The notes beneath the pieces are model-generated. The model was not told where the DNA came from and made no database searches. It saw only the letters and a list, made by a program, of their open reading frames with translations. Below, one piece after another: positions 49,555 to 61,697 of a stretch of 64,000 nucleotides of DNA. The stretch is from Capitulum mitella (lineage: Eukaryota > Arthropoda > Thecostraca > Pollicipedomorpha > Pollicipedidae), in NCBI GenBank assembly GCA_030062745.1, contig CP099841.1:16977063-17041062 (forward strand). Direction: 5' to 3'. Position numbers and translations under genes: made by a program. The number at the start of each line of letters is the position of its first letter. The stretch's first letter is position 1.

Positions 49555-49735
49555 ACCCGACCGCCACTGAGCGGTGAACGACTGACGCCTGATCGCCATT
49601 GAGCAGTGACCGACTGACACCTGACCGTTGCCAAACGTTACTTGCCACCTGTACAGTGCCGACCATTGATTGACATATGTCCACTGCCGAGCATTGACTG
49701 ACTAGCGCACCTCAGACTAGTTCCAAACATTGATT
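49555..49735. repeat. Degenerate tandem repeat
   Basis: Four to five decayed units containing GCCANTGAGCAGTGACCGACTGAC-like words (GAGCGGTGAACGACTGACGC, GAGCAGTGACCGACTGACAC, then looser copies). Confidence 0.6.
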
Positions 49736-49849
49736 AGTTGACGCTAGAGGTTTACACGGGCGGCCAGCCGTGCGGCCGGCTGTAGCGTATGGCCACCGGG
49801 GCGGGGCGGCTGCAAAAACCTATCAAAGCATGGCTGTGGCTGTGGCTAC

Positions 49850-50460
49850 GGCTGTAGCCTGGCTAAGGATAACACATGAAACTTATCAGGTGTTTCTATA
49901 TTCTAAACTTAACTTAACACTTTCCATCATACCTAGTATGTCATTTCAACATTCTATTGCATGAAATAGCAAACACAGACACCATATATACCGTAACTCG
50001 TTACTTTCACAACTTATCTAAGGAATAGGAAAGCTGTAATGCAGATGCTGCACGAGGGTAAGCAATCAACTATGAACAGAATGAAATGGAAAAGCACAAA
50101 CTAGCTATTTTACTCCACTGAGCAAGATGCATTCTCACCAGATTCTGAACAAGTGCCTTCAAGCTTCAGTCCTATGATGAAGGTTTGGGTAGATACCTAG
50201 CTACCTAGGTAGAGAATTCTGTGAAGCTGAACAAACTTCAGGCTTTATCTACATAGGTATCTTCACATGGTATTGCAACACGTTACAGGCAGGAAGGATG
50301 ACCTTGGTCCTGCTTGCCTAGTGCCTGCCAGCTATTTACTTGGCAAAACAACAGGATCTCAACCCTTAGGGCAAGGTGGTAAGTGTCCCAACTACCTGAG
50401 TAAGCATCTAGCTAGTCTACCTTGATTTGTGCCTCCTACATCACGTGGTTTTCCCAAGCC
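49850..50460. other. CpG-poor stretch without a recognised gene
   Basis: About five CpG dinucleotides in 600 nt, against three to five per 60 nt in many neighbouring lines. It also contains CTAGCTACCTAGGTAG palindromic words near 50200. No open frame or known element is seen. It may be an inserted sequence of different history or a methylation-decayed repeat. Confidence 0.4.
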
Positions 50461-51304
50461 TTATACGTGCCTTATGGCTAAAAATACGACGCAGCCCGTT
50501 TTTTGCGTTACGTTTGCCACAAATGCGCCTTACCTGAATCTTTGCTCCTAGCTTTTGAAAGTATTTTTAAGAGGTAGAAAAATGTTTGAATAGGTAGCTG
50601 AGTGTCATTAATCCCTAATATTCATGAGATAGGGAACAACAGAAGAAAATAGTTCCCCTGTTATACTTTGCAAGTTACTGCTTATTTCTACAATTATACT
50701 GGCAAGTGATTCAGACATGAATTGCGATAAAGGGCGAGCCATGTTTAGTCTTTCCATAAAGGTTCCATATCGTTTTAACAGACAGTTAAACCACATCGGC
50801 GGCATCCACGGAAACTTTCAAAATTTTGCAGTAGAAGCTTCCGTAGATAACGTCAAATATTGGTGATTTTTTTGCCATTCCGCTATGAAATGTACGATGA
50901 CGATGAGGATCCGGCCTGACATGCCCCTCAGGCAGTCTGAAGTACTGTTTCTGACAGTGGATTCGGGCCAGACCAGGTGCGCGCTCCCGCTGCCCGCAGC
51001 ACGGCTGGCTATTGCTCTCGGCAGACTGTGCGTGTGGCGCTGTAGGAACGCACGAGCCATGCCAAACAGATGACGCTTGGCGAAAATTTCCAAGAAATAT
51101 AGAGAAATAGAAAAATACGTTGCCGCGCGCGAAGACATGTCACAACAGTTTCAGATAGTATTGCCACCGACGTTGTTTTTGGTCGCTGGCGATAGTGAAA
51201 AAAACAAGACGTGGCTTTTTCGCTCTTCGCTATTCTTTCCCCATTCACAACCATGCGGTTTCACTTTTATTTGTTTGCTTCACGCGTTTATGTTGCTAAT
51301 ATCA

Positions 51305-51307
<3 letters not shown>

Positions 51308-51367
<60 letters not shown>
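51308..51367. repeat. TA microsatellite
   Basis: About 58 nt of uninterrupted (TA)n. A shorter TA/TG compound run follows at 51462-51503. Confidence 0.95.
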
Positions 51368-51370
<3 letters not shown>

Positions 51371-51462
51371 TTATATATATACCAAATAGTGAGTGAATGA
51401 GCTAATAAACTAGCTCTTAGATGGGACAAACCAAAAAAAACTTCATATCCTCTACGTAAATG

Positions 51463-51495
<33 letters not shown>

Positions 51496-51640
51496 ATATA
51501 TATAATGATGTCTATATTAATTTCAATTACGTGCAGAATGGTGTCTGAGTTAGTTAATCCATTTCTCAGATTCTTCAAATATGGCAAAGTTTCTCCAAAT
51601 GAGCATTGATAAGAAAAACGCAATTTTTTGTTATTTGCTA

Positions 51641-53187
51641 CCTGGTGGGCCGAAAAAAGTTCTCAACTTCTGAATGCCCTGTCTTATGAAGTTGTTGCCC
51701 GATTCCCTTCAGATTTATCATGCGCAGCGTCTTGTTCAACTTAAATGTAACCGTAAATAAAACTTCAGTAATGTTGCACTGAATTTGCAGTTTAGAAAAT
51801 CCCTGATACACAAAGATGCAAAATTCCCTTTTTTATTTTTAGTTTTTGTAACGTCGTGTCTGCGGTCCGTGGTGTCTCTGTTTGGCAGCTGTGTTTGCAC
51901 GGCTATTTCATTTGTGTTGTGATATTTCATGTCAAACGTTTGAAGATTAGATTATCAGAATGACGTTGACTATCGAAACGAAGAACGCAATAAAGTCGTG
52001 TTTTGAACAAAAAGGTTGGCACTGTGCCTTCTTGGTTAAGGAATGCCCTCAATTCAGATGGAACAGAGGTTCTATCAACCGGCTTATCTACAAACTGGAA
52101 ACAACGAGAACAGCTGCAGGGACGCAGGGTAGCGGACGTCCCTCTGTCATGACACGCGAAAAGCAGACAAAGGTGTGCGAGTTATGCTCGTAAGAGGACC
52201 AGCCTGGGACTCATTGAGTCAGCGCCATATTGCCGCCAGGACAGCGCACTACCGGTCGTCATGGCCGTCTATTTAACTAGTGCTGAAAAAGAAGAAGATT
52301 GCCGCCTTTAAGCGGATAATAAGCCCACCTATGTCACAGGCTGTTCAATCTAAATCAGAGCAAGGAATCCATAACAAGTTATCAGCATAGCAAAACCAAA
52401 AAGACAGTCGTTACGGACAAAATATACTTTACTTTGGAGTTACCAACAAATCGACAAAACAATCGCGTTTACGGAACAGACAACAAAGGTGACGTGTAGT
52501 GAGCAGGTTGTAAACGATCCAGGTTATCCAAAAAAGTAATGGTAAGTGCTGGAGTATTATGGAACGGGAAAACGGTATCTTTTTCTTTGATAAGGACCAC
52601 GCTAAGGTGACTCAGGGTCCTACAAGTTACTGTTGGACTCGCCCATTTTTCTTTAAGATGGTGCCCCGTCCAATAGGAGTAGTGTCGCAGGTGCACCTGA
52701 ATGAGAGCACCCCAATATTCGTGACAAAAGATGAGTGGCCCTCAAATTCTTCCGATCTCAGCCCACTGTACTGTTGCGTCTGGGACGCGCTGAAGGAGAA
52801 GGTGCACAAGAACCGGCGACATAAGTTCGACACCATCGATGAGATAAAAGACGCCACATGTGTTGGGTGACAACAGGGATACTGAAAACTACCACGGAAA
52901 GCATACTTAAATGGAAGAGGCGACTGCATGCAGCCACAGAGGCTCGTGGTAGCCAGGTTGTATACCATTTTGAATAAGCGCTTCGAAGTTCATGAAATAA
53001 AAACACATTTTCCATCGCTAACTTTTATTGGTCATTATGCCAGTCTTTTATATAGCAGAAAGCTGAAATTTGGTGTTGGGACTTAGATTAAACAGAAGTA
53101 TATGCCTTACAAATTTGAACGAAATCAACTGGTAACTTCATGAGATAGGGCTTTTAGAAGTTGGAAACGCTTTTTCGGCCCACCCGG
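51641..53187 (+). mobile_element. Second IS630-Tc1-mariner element, inactive, complete ends
   Basis: Left end CCTGGTGGGCCGAAAAAAGT at 51641 and right end (complement) CCGGGTGGGCCGAAAAAGCG at 53187 are inverted repeats. Similarity continues for about 70 nt (CAACTTCT, GCCCT, TATGAAGTT blocks). TA flanks both ends (51639-51640, 53188-53189). Length is 1547 bp. A broken transposase lies within. The termini are unrelated to those of the 19-kb element. Confidence 0.88.
51960..52975 (+). pseudogene. Broken mariner-type transposase
   Basis: The N-terminus is open (51960-52193) and reads TIETKNAIKSCFEQKGWHCA, with GSINRLIYKLETT and GSGRPSV. This is the first HTH and GRPR-like linker of mariner transposases. 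The C-terminal part (52730-52870) reads NSSDLSPLYCCVWDALKEKV, the D..P.D..VW region, with the usual last catalytic Asp apparently replaced by Cys or displaced. The centre has stops and shifts. Confidence 0.8.
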
Positions 53188-53199
53188 TACATATCAGGC

Positions 53200-55230
53200 C
53201 AAAATTTGGTCCTTTCATTCTTGTCGCAAAAAAATATCGAAGGCGTCGAGGGTGCCGAATGTCGCGTGGCCTGAGGTCACGACATAACATTCTCATTATT
53301 GATCATAAATTAGAAATCTGATGAGAAATGGTTTTCTTGAATCTTTGGAGTTCAAAAGGTTTATTAAGATAATTTATATTTTAAATAATATTTAACGTAG
53401 TTATCGACCATCGAAAAAGACCACGTGACCTCGCAAAATGCTGAGGGTTTCAATTCCTGAACCATTGACTTAATCAATCTAATGTATGCATAGACGGCTT
53501 CAAGGCACGAGGAAACCCTTTTCAAAATTTTAGGTCAAAGTCTGAGACATGAGAGTGGACAGTCACACCCTTGCCGTGTCGATGTATAGTGGAATGCCCC
53601 AGAATGCCCCAGCTTTACCTGTATGACTTTTGCGCACGTGCTTTACTGAAATGACTAGAATCAGACAATTATCCACGCGGTGGAAAGATTCGCAAATAAA
53701 CTGAACTGAGGTGAACTGAACCGAGCTGTCCGGCAGTTGAATTTTCTGGACTTATCCCCACGCAACGACTCCTCTCTTCACACAGGACAAAATCATTTAT
53801 TGCGAAGCATGGGCATCGTTATAACATTTGAGGCATACACTCACACTTATTCCGAACAACGTAATGCATCAGTGAAATATAAATCTCTTTTGCTGTAATG
53901 GTCTATTTCATGCTTGTAAAATTGCTCCCATTTGGTTCCAGGTTTCACTTGCTCATGTATTTAAAAGTTCAGCTATGTTTATTTTCGGCACCAGACAGCG
54001 TAACAATGTTCCAAACAATCTGGTGAATGTCGCGTGATCGCTGAGCGTCACAGTGCAGTAGAGAAGTTCCGTTAATTCTGATGGTGGCCTGTTGCCCGGT
54101 GGTGGGTGGGCAGCACGTCCTGCCTTTCTGGAAGACAGTCCTCTACAATGGCTCCGTTATTCATAAAAACTGAAAGAAGAAAATCCACATGAGTGAGCGG
54201 CACAAACAGAGGAACGAAGATTCACAATGAGCGAATGTAAGCCACGCATATGTAAACATCAAGCGGCCTTCGTCGACACCAGCAATCTTGAAAACTACTG
54301 AAGCTGCACAGATAATAGAAACACCGATTAAAATCTCGTCACATTGAAAAATGGAATTAGCACGTTTCTAATGATCCAGTTTCATCAAGAACACACAGGC
54401 TTCTACCACGGTGGCCTCGCATGACCTCAGGCAAATACTTCTCTATACCTGGACTTCGCACGAATGGTTATTTTGAGAATGGCGGTTGCCCAGCGGACCC
54501 CGGTTTCCGGACGCCAGTCCTGCAGCGACCGATCGTCGACCAAGATCGCAGCGTCTCCCCTGGACAGATGCAGCCGATAGTTTTTTTTTGCGGGGCAAGG
54601 AGGAAAAGGTTTTGCCCGCCCACTCTTCCTTTTTTCCAGTTGTAGAGGCGACGTTATGGCCTGTTAATTCTTGCCGAATGGCTTAGCTTATTTGATCTAA
54701 AAAAATCACTACACGGCATTATTACTAACGATCCAAACTTCAAAATCCAAATTGCTCAACGTTTACTCATTAGCCATTGCTAATCCGCTCGGCCTAGTTA
54801 AATATTTGGGCTACAGGAACGCGTAAAATCATACGATAAAACTAGAAGGTGACTCCAGTTCTTTTATCACATCTCCCGGCAGGGGAGAGCTACACACGGC
54901 TTGCAGCACGTGCGCACTGCGCATACAGACCACGATACAAATCAATCGCACCCGTGGCGTTTTCCAACAAACTTAGTGTGTTTTTCCAATCGGTTTATGA
55001 GTCCGTCGCGCACGCGCCGAACGCACGCGTCCAGCACCTAGTAGGACCAGCATTGCCCGGCCAACGGGTCAGTATTCTCGCAGCACGCGGTCATTAACAA
55101 TTAATAGTAAATCGCTGGTTTGCAGTGCTCAATAGCTTGTTGTCCATTTCCGACAGGTCAGCGTGGTCAAGCAACCCTTCGGCCACCATCTCTAAAACAG
55201 GTCGGCCAGCGCTTGTGATCGCCGCCTAGC
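53200..55230. other. Intergenic, no gene recognised
   Basis: Mostly unique-looking AT-rich sequence with scattered GGTCA words. No domain-bearing frame or known element is recognised. Confidence 0.5.
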
Positions 55231-55324
55231 CCTTCTGCTTCCCACGACGTTCAGCTTGAACAGTCCGAGAGGCAGCGCACAAGTAAGACTTCCAAGCAGA
55301 ATGAAACCGGGAGCAATCGCCTCG

Positions 55325-55615
55325 GGAGCTGTTGCTGACTCCCGATTCACTAGGAGAGTCGCTGCCGACTCCCTTTCCGCCTTTGGAGCTGCTGCTGACT
55401 CCCGGTTCACTAGGGGAGCGGCTACGGACTGCCGGTCCGCCTCAGGAGCTGCTCCCGACTCGAGCTGCTTCCAACTATCAGTCCGCTTGTGGAGTCGCTG
55501 CCGACTCCCTGTACATATGCGGAGTCGTTGTCAGGTTCCCAGTTCACTAGGGGAGCCGCTGTCGATTCCCAGTCAGCTTCACGAGCTGCTGCCGACTCCC
55601 GGTTCACCTGGGGAG
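55325..55615. repeat. Degenerate minisatellite of about 33 bp
   Basis: Repeated GGAGCTGCTGCYGACTCCCR followed by GTTCACTAGG or its GTCCGCCT variant, alternating, at least eight decayed copies. Overlapping frames on both strands stay open (Ala-Asp-Ser-Arg type), which makes false ORFs. Confidence 0.75.
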
Positions 55616-55930
55616 CCATCGCATTCTTCGAGTCGGAGGCTGGGCAGCGCTGCGTTGAGGCATGGGTACGGCATTGGCGCTGGTATGACCGTCAGTAGGA
55701 CTTTCTCTCTGAACGCTTTCAACCCACCTCTCGATGCGGTCACGACGTTCTTGCGCAGACGGTTGCAAGGGTTGTAGAGTGGAGCGCCGCAAAGGAACAT
55801 GATCCGACTGAGCTACATCAACATCTACCCGACCAGGATAGGACTTCCTGTCCTCGTTCAGCAGGCACAGCTCCAAACTGTCGAGCTCAGCATGATCCAA
55901 GGCGCAATGCGCCTCCGCCTTAGCCCACAT
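55604..55930 (-). CDS. Unidentified open frame of 108 codons
   Basis: Its middle reads LLNEDRKSYPGRVDVDVAQS, then SAQERRDRIERWVES, a charged sequence less repetitive than its surroundings. I recognise no family. It abuts the degenerate minisatellite and could be a decayed retroelement or gene piece. Confidence 0.15.
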   Translation of the reverse strand: MWAKAEAHCALDHAELDSLELCLLNEDRKSYPGRVDVDVAQSDHVPLRRSTLQPLQPSAQERRDRIERWVESVQRESPTDGHTSANAVPMPQRSAAQPPTRRMRWLPR

Positions 55931-56348
55931 AACATTGATCTCGGTTAAGAATGTTCTCGATTACTACACCTGAGAATTTCAGGCCTATGGATCGCATGGT
56001 ATCATTTGTAGAAGGTTTTTTACAACCCTTTTACGTGGCATAGATCAATGACCTGATACGACCAAAAGTTTGAAATTTTGCAGAACATGTGCAAAGGATG
56101 TAGAAAAGGTACCGAAAATTTTAGCAAGCTGCGCCCGATTTTGCTATGACCAAAAGTCCGGGGACACGTCGAAACGCCCCCTCCTCCCCCCCCCCCCGGT
56201 TGGGCGAAGATGTGCACTACGAGTGACATCATCAGCCTCCACACCATTATTTTTTCCAACATGAGCTCCACATTGCTTGCAACTTCTACAACAAGTACAG
56301 TCTCAACGCAAAATGAACAGACTGATGACTAAAAATTAAGTCTTGCCG

Positions 56349-56487
56349 GGCCGGCCTCCGGATCCACCTTCGACCGGCCGGAGGGATTCGTGAGCACCGT
56401 CCCTCAAGATCTCGAGAACAATAAGTCTCACTGAAAAAGCAAAAAAAAAACGTTAGAAAGGCAATTGCGAAACTAGAAGAAAGCGCT
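56349..56487 (+). repeat. Short dispersed repeat shared with 44305-44425
   Basis: Second copy of the GGATCCACCTT..GATCTCGA block described at 44305. Confidence 0.6.
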
Positions 56488-56499
56488 TAGATTTAGTCC

Positions 56500-59400
56500 A
56501 ATGAGAATAATACTAAAGTCACAAGAGGTCATTTTAGGTCAAACCGCCTCTTAAAGCTTTTGTAGACAGCTGCAATAAACATGTCGTTTGCGTAGCTCCA
56601 AAGAGATTAGGTGTAAAAAGAAGGCCTCATTTATATATTCGGTGCAGTAAAAGTGCACCTGAGATCATATTTAGCCATTTCACTCGAAACTGAAAGTGAA
56701 AGAAAGCTGTCGTCTTTTTGTAAAGGCAGGAGTCGTGTTTTTCTCATTGTATCGCTGAGTGTTAACGATGCATATCGAGTCTTCAACCATCATATTCTTA
56801 CGTACAAAGCCAGACTAGACCAAACTTTTGACGAATATAAGTCGGGGATTTCTGGTCTGTCGTATCATCTGCCGCATTGTCATTCATCAGACACGACACA
56901 GCATAATATCCCACATCGGTTCATACAATATCCATTTTACGTCATGAAAAACCCATGCCCCAAATCATTTTCTATACGTAAGTCACACAGGCATCAGGTG
57001 CCGGGCGAGGCTGCTGTGTACCTGATATTTCAATGGAAGTTATTGTCGCGATGGCCATGTTTTTTTGCGGCGACCGAAAAACACGACGAAGCCAGTAAAC
57101 ACTGAACAGAACGTGAGCAAGCCACACGTCTTACAATTTGTGGCCATACAAAGTACGTACGCACTGAAAACGAGAGCATTTTTCAAAATGTCAAATTAGA
57201 TCGTCCTGAGCTAGATGGGATTAAGCCAGTCTTGGAAAGTAAGTTCTTACCATATATCAGTGCTTCTAAAGTACGTATCAAAGCTGGTAAACACCCAAAG
57301 ACTACATCGGCGAACTGCTTTCGGTCACGGCTCTAAAAATTAAGTGTAAAAAGTGACCTGGCCCAAGTTACAGGTCAAAAGGTATAATTACAAGTGCAAA
57401 AGATGTGAAAACCAACAAAGAGCGTAGCTTAAGTCCAAAACTACTGAACTAGACCAACAGTCTGAACTGTAACAAAGTTCACGTCATGGTTTTAAAGTTC
57501 CACTATCAGGAAACCTCCAAATTTCAATGTTTTCTAAATGCTTCTAAATCGTAGAGGTTTCCCTTCGAAAGCCTCTGGTTTGTGAAGACTGCCTAAGGCT
57601 ACCAGATGCCTTCAGCTCTACTTCCCACTGTCGGCACCAAAGGGAATCAGACAAAGACGTCTGAAAACACATTAATGCCTTAAGTAGATCAATTACGCCG
57701 CAGTGCCGCTAGGTGAATGATATCCGTAATGTTAAACGATACTTCCTTTTTCTAATCTTAAAATAGCTGACATCCGCGGAAACTTCTGAGCTCTTGCATC
57801 CGCCTTACATTAGCCAGTTCTACGAATTCCGTGCGTTCTCACGCTCGTTCATTGGCTAAAGCCTAGTCTTTCCAGAATATTCGGATTACAAAACGCCTCT
57901 CGATTGGCTGTATGTGATATAATTGCACCATCCCCTTTCATCATTTCCGTTTGTAGGGAGTAAATAAGCAGCGCCGGTTTTTGCTCAGTATGTTAAGGCT
58001 CAAGCTCAGGTCCAGTGATACTCTGCGTGGAAGACTGGAGGTGTTCGTGGTGTTAGTGTGAGGAATGACGGTAGACACAGTGTTAGTGCGAAAGCAGCCG
58101 TGCATTTAGTGCCAGTGGGTGGAAGAAGATAACATAGTGTTAGTGAGGAACATGTATTCGTCTCTGATCCGGTGCCTAGTGACTGACTAACTGTAAAGGC
58201 TGCAAGAACCGAGGCGGTAGAAAAGACTGGCGCAAACGAGGTCGCCAATAGTCAAATTATCACGTCAGGCAGTTAGAAATCTGCTACATTAACTGATAAC
58301 ATAAAAAGTAAAAAATAAAAGCCTAAACTTTTTGGAGCATGCCCTACCTGGCCTGCCCTAGGTCAGTCACCTGAGGTGACCCCAAGCTGAATGTTAAAGA
58401 AGTGCAAAAAGGATGCGTGAAAAGGTACCCAAAATTCCATGTATCTACGCCTATTCGTTTTGTGGCTAAACTGGAAAGAGCTGGATGGGGGTTCTCACGA
58501 ACCCTTCCCCTCAACCGGCGAAGGTTAATTTAGGTTAAATCCATGTATCTGTACTGAAATCATGTTTGGAAAACCAACAGGGTAAAAACAAGCCAGCGCA
58601 GTTCTTCATAAAACATGACACTTCAAACATTATCATAGAACAGTCGCCACTGCCACGAGAGAGCCTATTCGCAGGCCTCCTCGTCAAGTCCAGAGTACGG
58701 GCTCAGCGCGCTGGATCGCAGCCACCTCCCCGTGCCCTCCAACTGTCTCCCACCTGTTTGGGCCTTGGACGCACAGGTGCTTGATCTTGACACAACGAAA
58801 GGGAAGTCCGGTCACTGCGACTTTGTATGTCCACCGAAATGTGACGTGCCGCCTCTCCCGACACTTTCTGGCGCTATATTCCACTGTTCCCGGGGGAAAT
58901 GTTTTATTAGGCATCAAGTACTTGAAGGCAATTTTTTGGACGTTGCACTACTAACAGCACGTATAATGGTTTCTCCACGCTTGATGGCCTTACCTGTACC
59001 TGCAATTCAGGGCTTTTATCACATGCCACTGAGACGAATCTGCGTGCCACGCTTAGCGCATTGCGATTTTTGGAACCCTGCACAAAAGTCCATCAGAGTA
59101 ATGAATTTAGGCGAGTGACCAAAGGCCGCTGATTTCATGGTTCGATCAAGGGCGTGAGAGACGCCAAATTTTTCTCTGGTAAAAACATCAGTTTGTTGAA
59201 AAGTTTGCAGCTGGTCGGCCGGGTCACACTGAATTTACTACACTGGCTTCAATACGCTGAAAGAGAGCGCATAACCAAGATTTTCCCAGAGATCTAGTCG
59301 GGGTTTCGGGCAAAAATGTCCTTTAAAAAACTTAAGCAACGCGAGTTTCAAGAAAACAATTTTTCGGCGATCTTCCCGCGCCGAAAAGGGCTTCATATGA

Positions 59401-60220
59401 TGTCAGGAAGGAAGACTGCTGCAGTCGTCACTTGTTGAAGACTTGTCTTGTAGAAACAACGTAATAATGATCAGTGCATGAAAAACTGGTAGGAATCTCG
59501 TTGACTATATTACTGTTCTATTTGGTATCATTGATTATTATCTATATACATATATACATTTCATCCGCAGTGGAAGGGAGTTTCGCACTAACGCGCACTG
59601 AAGGGAGGGCACAAAAGAGCCTCCTTCCGATATCCGAAACGGAAAAAGCTAGAAACATGAAATTTTGTGGATAGGGTGGGCCTTTAACGGTTTACATTGT
59701 GTGCAATTTTCATGACCCTGGGTCAATATTTCTAAGGTCAAATGGCGTCGAAAAGGTCACCTTTGGACACTTTCTCGGCCCGCACAGGCCATTCCGCACG
59801 ACTTTTCGGACGAAACGGGAAAAAGTGTTTGTTTGAGCGTTAAAACATAGATTATAACAATTTCCATGCATTTCGCGCCTTGGTTGAGGGCTTTAGGTTA
59901 AGGTCATGTCAGGTCATTGACCTGCGGCGTCATTTTTCATCTTTTGCGGATTAGATTTCGAGCAGCACGGGATAGCTTGAGTGTAAGTAAGGGCGCTACA
60001 TGCATCTTTTGTCGTATTTTCAGTGAAGATAGCCAACATCGGTACATTTGATCATTTCTAGCGTTTAATAACCTCTGCAAGGTAAAAAGAAGTGAAGCGA
60101 GGTCGTTGACTTTGGATGAAGTTTTTTACCCAAAGTAAGTTTTATGTACACTGTTTGTCCAAAAGTTGTTTCGTTATCATGGACCCAGTTGCACGGTTTG
60201 AGCGTTGTAAAACGCTCAAA
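56500..60220. other. Intergenic, no gene recognised
   Basis: The longest frame (56653-57105 +, 150 codons) has no domain. The stretches at about 56093-56130 and 58404-58440 share GTGCAAA.GATG..GAAAAGGTACC and a downstream C-tract/CCGG module, so another dispersed family is present. GTGTTAGTG words recur at about 58038-58150. Confidence 0.5.
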
Positions 60221-60225
60221 CCGTA

Positions 60226-60272
60226 AATATAAATATATATATATATATATGTATATGTATATATGTATATAC
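60226..60272. repeat. TA-rich microsatellite
   Basis: Pure TA run followed by TATG variants. Confidence 0.9.
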
Positions 60273-60280
60273 ATATGACT

Positions 60281-60725
60281 ATCAATGTGCCAAACGTGTT
60301 TTTAGTAGGGTCTTTGAACGCACATTTCACACAAATCAACAAATTATAAAGCAAATCTGGGGCAGGTCACAAAAAATTTATCTTCGACCCCTGATGACCT
60401 TGACCTTCACTGACCATGGTATCTATCAGCGTATCAATGTGCGCACACGTGTTTTTATTCCTTCGGATGCATATTTCATACAAATCGACATGACGCAAAA
60501 CAAATCTGGACCAGGTCACAAGATATTTGATCTTGACTTCTGATGACCTTGACCTTCACTGGTCCCGGTAAACGTAAGCGTATCAGTGTGTGCACACGTG
60601 TTTTTATTAAGTTCTTTGAATGCATATTTCATACAAACCGAAAATGCTGCAAAGCAAATCTTGATCATGTCACAAGCTGGTTGACCTTGACCTTTGATGA
60701 CCTTGGCCCTTACTAACCTTGGCTT
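60281..60725. repeat. Three tandem copies of a 150-bp repeat carrying AGGTCA direct repeats
   Basis: Copies start ATCARTGTG at 60281, 60433 and 60582 (periods 152 and 149). Each has ACGTGTTTTTA, ATTTCAYACAAA, AGCAAATCT or ACAAATCT, and ends with TGATGACCTTGACCTTCACT or a variant. TGACCTTGACCT is two AGGTCA half-sites with no spacer on the minus strand. Confidence 0.85.
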
Positions 60726-61480
60726 TGGTCTTGGTACATCCATCACTTATGCTCGAATGATGGCACTTGACTGTTCAAACGATAATGTTAGGCAGAACGA
60801 TAGTCCTTTCACAAAGTTCCCATTTGTCAGCGACAACAGATATTTTCATGTTTGTTTGACTTCAGATGCTTGGAACTTCAAAAAACGTCCGATTTTCTAT
60901 TTTTCTGCGTCAATCGACAAGTTATTTAATTGCCATAAATGTCACAATGTGGCAGCAACCAGCTCCGATCCGTTCTCGAGATGTCAAAAAAAACGGGTGG
61001 GGACACTAAAACGCTCTCCTTCCAGTGCGCGTGATCTATCATGACATAACACATCAATCATCACGACATAACACGTGAATTACATACCATAGTTTACTTC
61101 TATGCTATTGCTTTACTATTTCGTTCAGTACTTTTTCCTCCCCAACAAGGCTGTGGATGTAATATTGCGAGGAGTTATGGGTGCTTTTTCCACTCTTTAA
61201 TCGTACAGTCTACTATTACTGTAGATAATATACAGTCTTCTTGGATCTTGGATTCTTCAATCCATGGACGATTTAAGACGTCTGCGTTCCAGATGTGCGA
61301 TTGGAAACATTGCTGCCTGGCAAGTTTTGGAAGGAATGTAAGGAAATTGTTATCTATATCTAAAAATATCGACTTTGTTGTTTCTGCCTCCGTTGTCGGG
61401 TAAGGTCAAATAGTTGACTGGCCCCTGTGACAGCCCCGTCCGGTGGGGCGAATGAGGCTTCCGACGCCGTATTGACTCAC

Positions 61481-61697
61481 CACTCCGGCACGTTCTTCGG
61501 CTTGTCACACTGTTTCGTCTCGTCGTTGAAGACGCGGCCCTGTTCGCAGCCGTGGCGGCGGGGCACAACGCCATCTAGGCACGAGAAGAAGAACTGACAG
61601 TCGTTGGGGTCAGCGTAGCGCGGGTGCAGCGGTAGTCCCGGCGCCGGGTTCACCACCTTGCCGTTGACAGCGCCGGGACATTGGAATTCCAGCACCT
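61481..61697 (-). CDS. Gene 3 exon: CBM14 domain 3
   Basis: Acceptor TGTGTGTTACAG at 61698; donor TG|GTGAGT after 61481. It encodes EVLEFQC, DCQFFFSCLDG, GCEQGRVFNDETKQC and KNVPE. Reading on gives Trp and stop; splicing to an unseen exon beginning C or T would restore Cys. Confidence 0.88.

Noticed and set aside
55256..55777. 173-codon Ala/Ser/Asp-rich open frame
   Set aside because: It is a reading of the degenerate 33-bp minisatellite; other frames on both strands are equally open.
56653..57105. 150-codon open frame on the plus strand
   Set aside because: No signal, domain or codon bias; flanked by repeat sequence and consistent with chance.
59395..59432. Minus-strand CDDCSSLPS* after CAACAAG as the last exon of gene 3
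   Set aside because: The acceptor is AAG without a pyrimidine tract, and the D-C pair does not match the aromatic tail seen in genes 1 and 2.
61140..61190. Minus-strand CLVGEEKVLNEIVKQ* after ATCCACAG as the last exon of gene 3
   Set aside because: Phase would fit, but the tail lacks the D-aromatic-aromatic motif; too weak to annotate.
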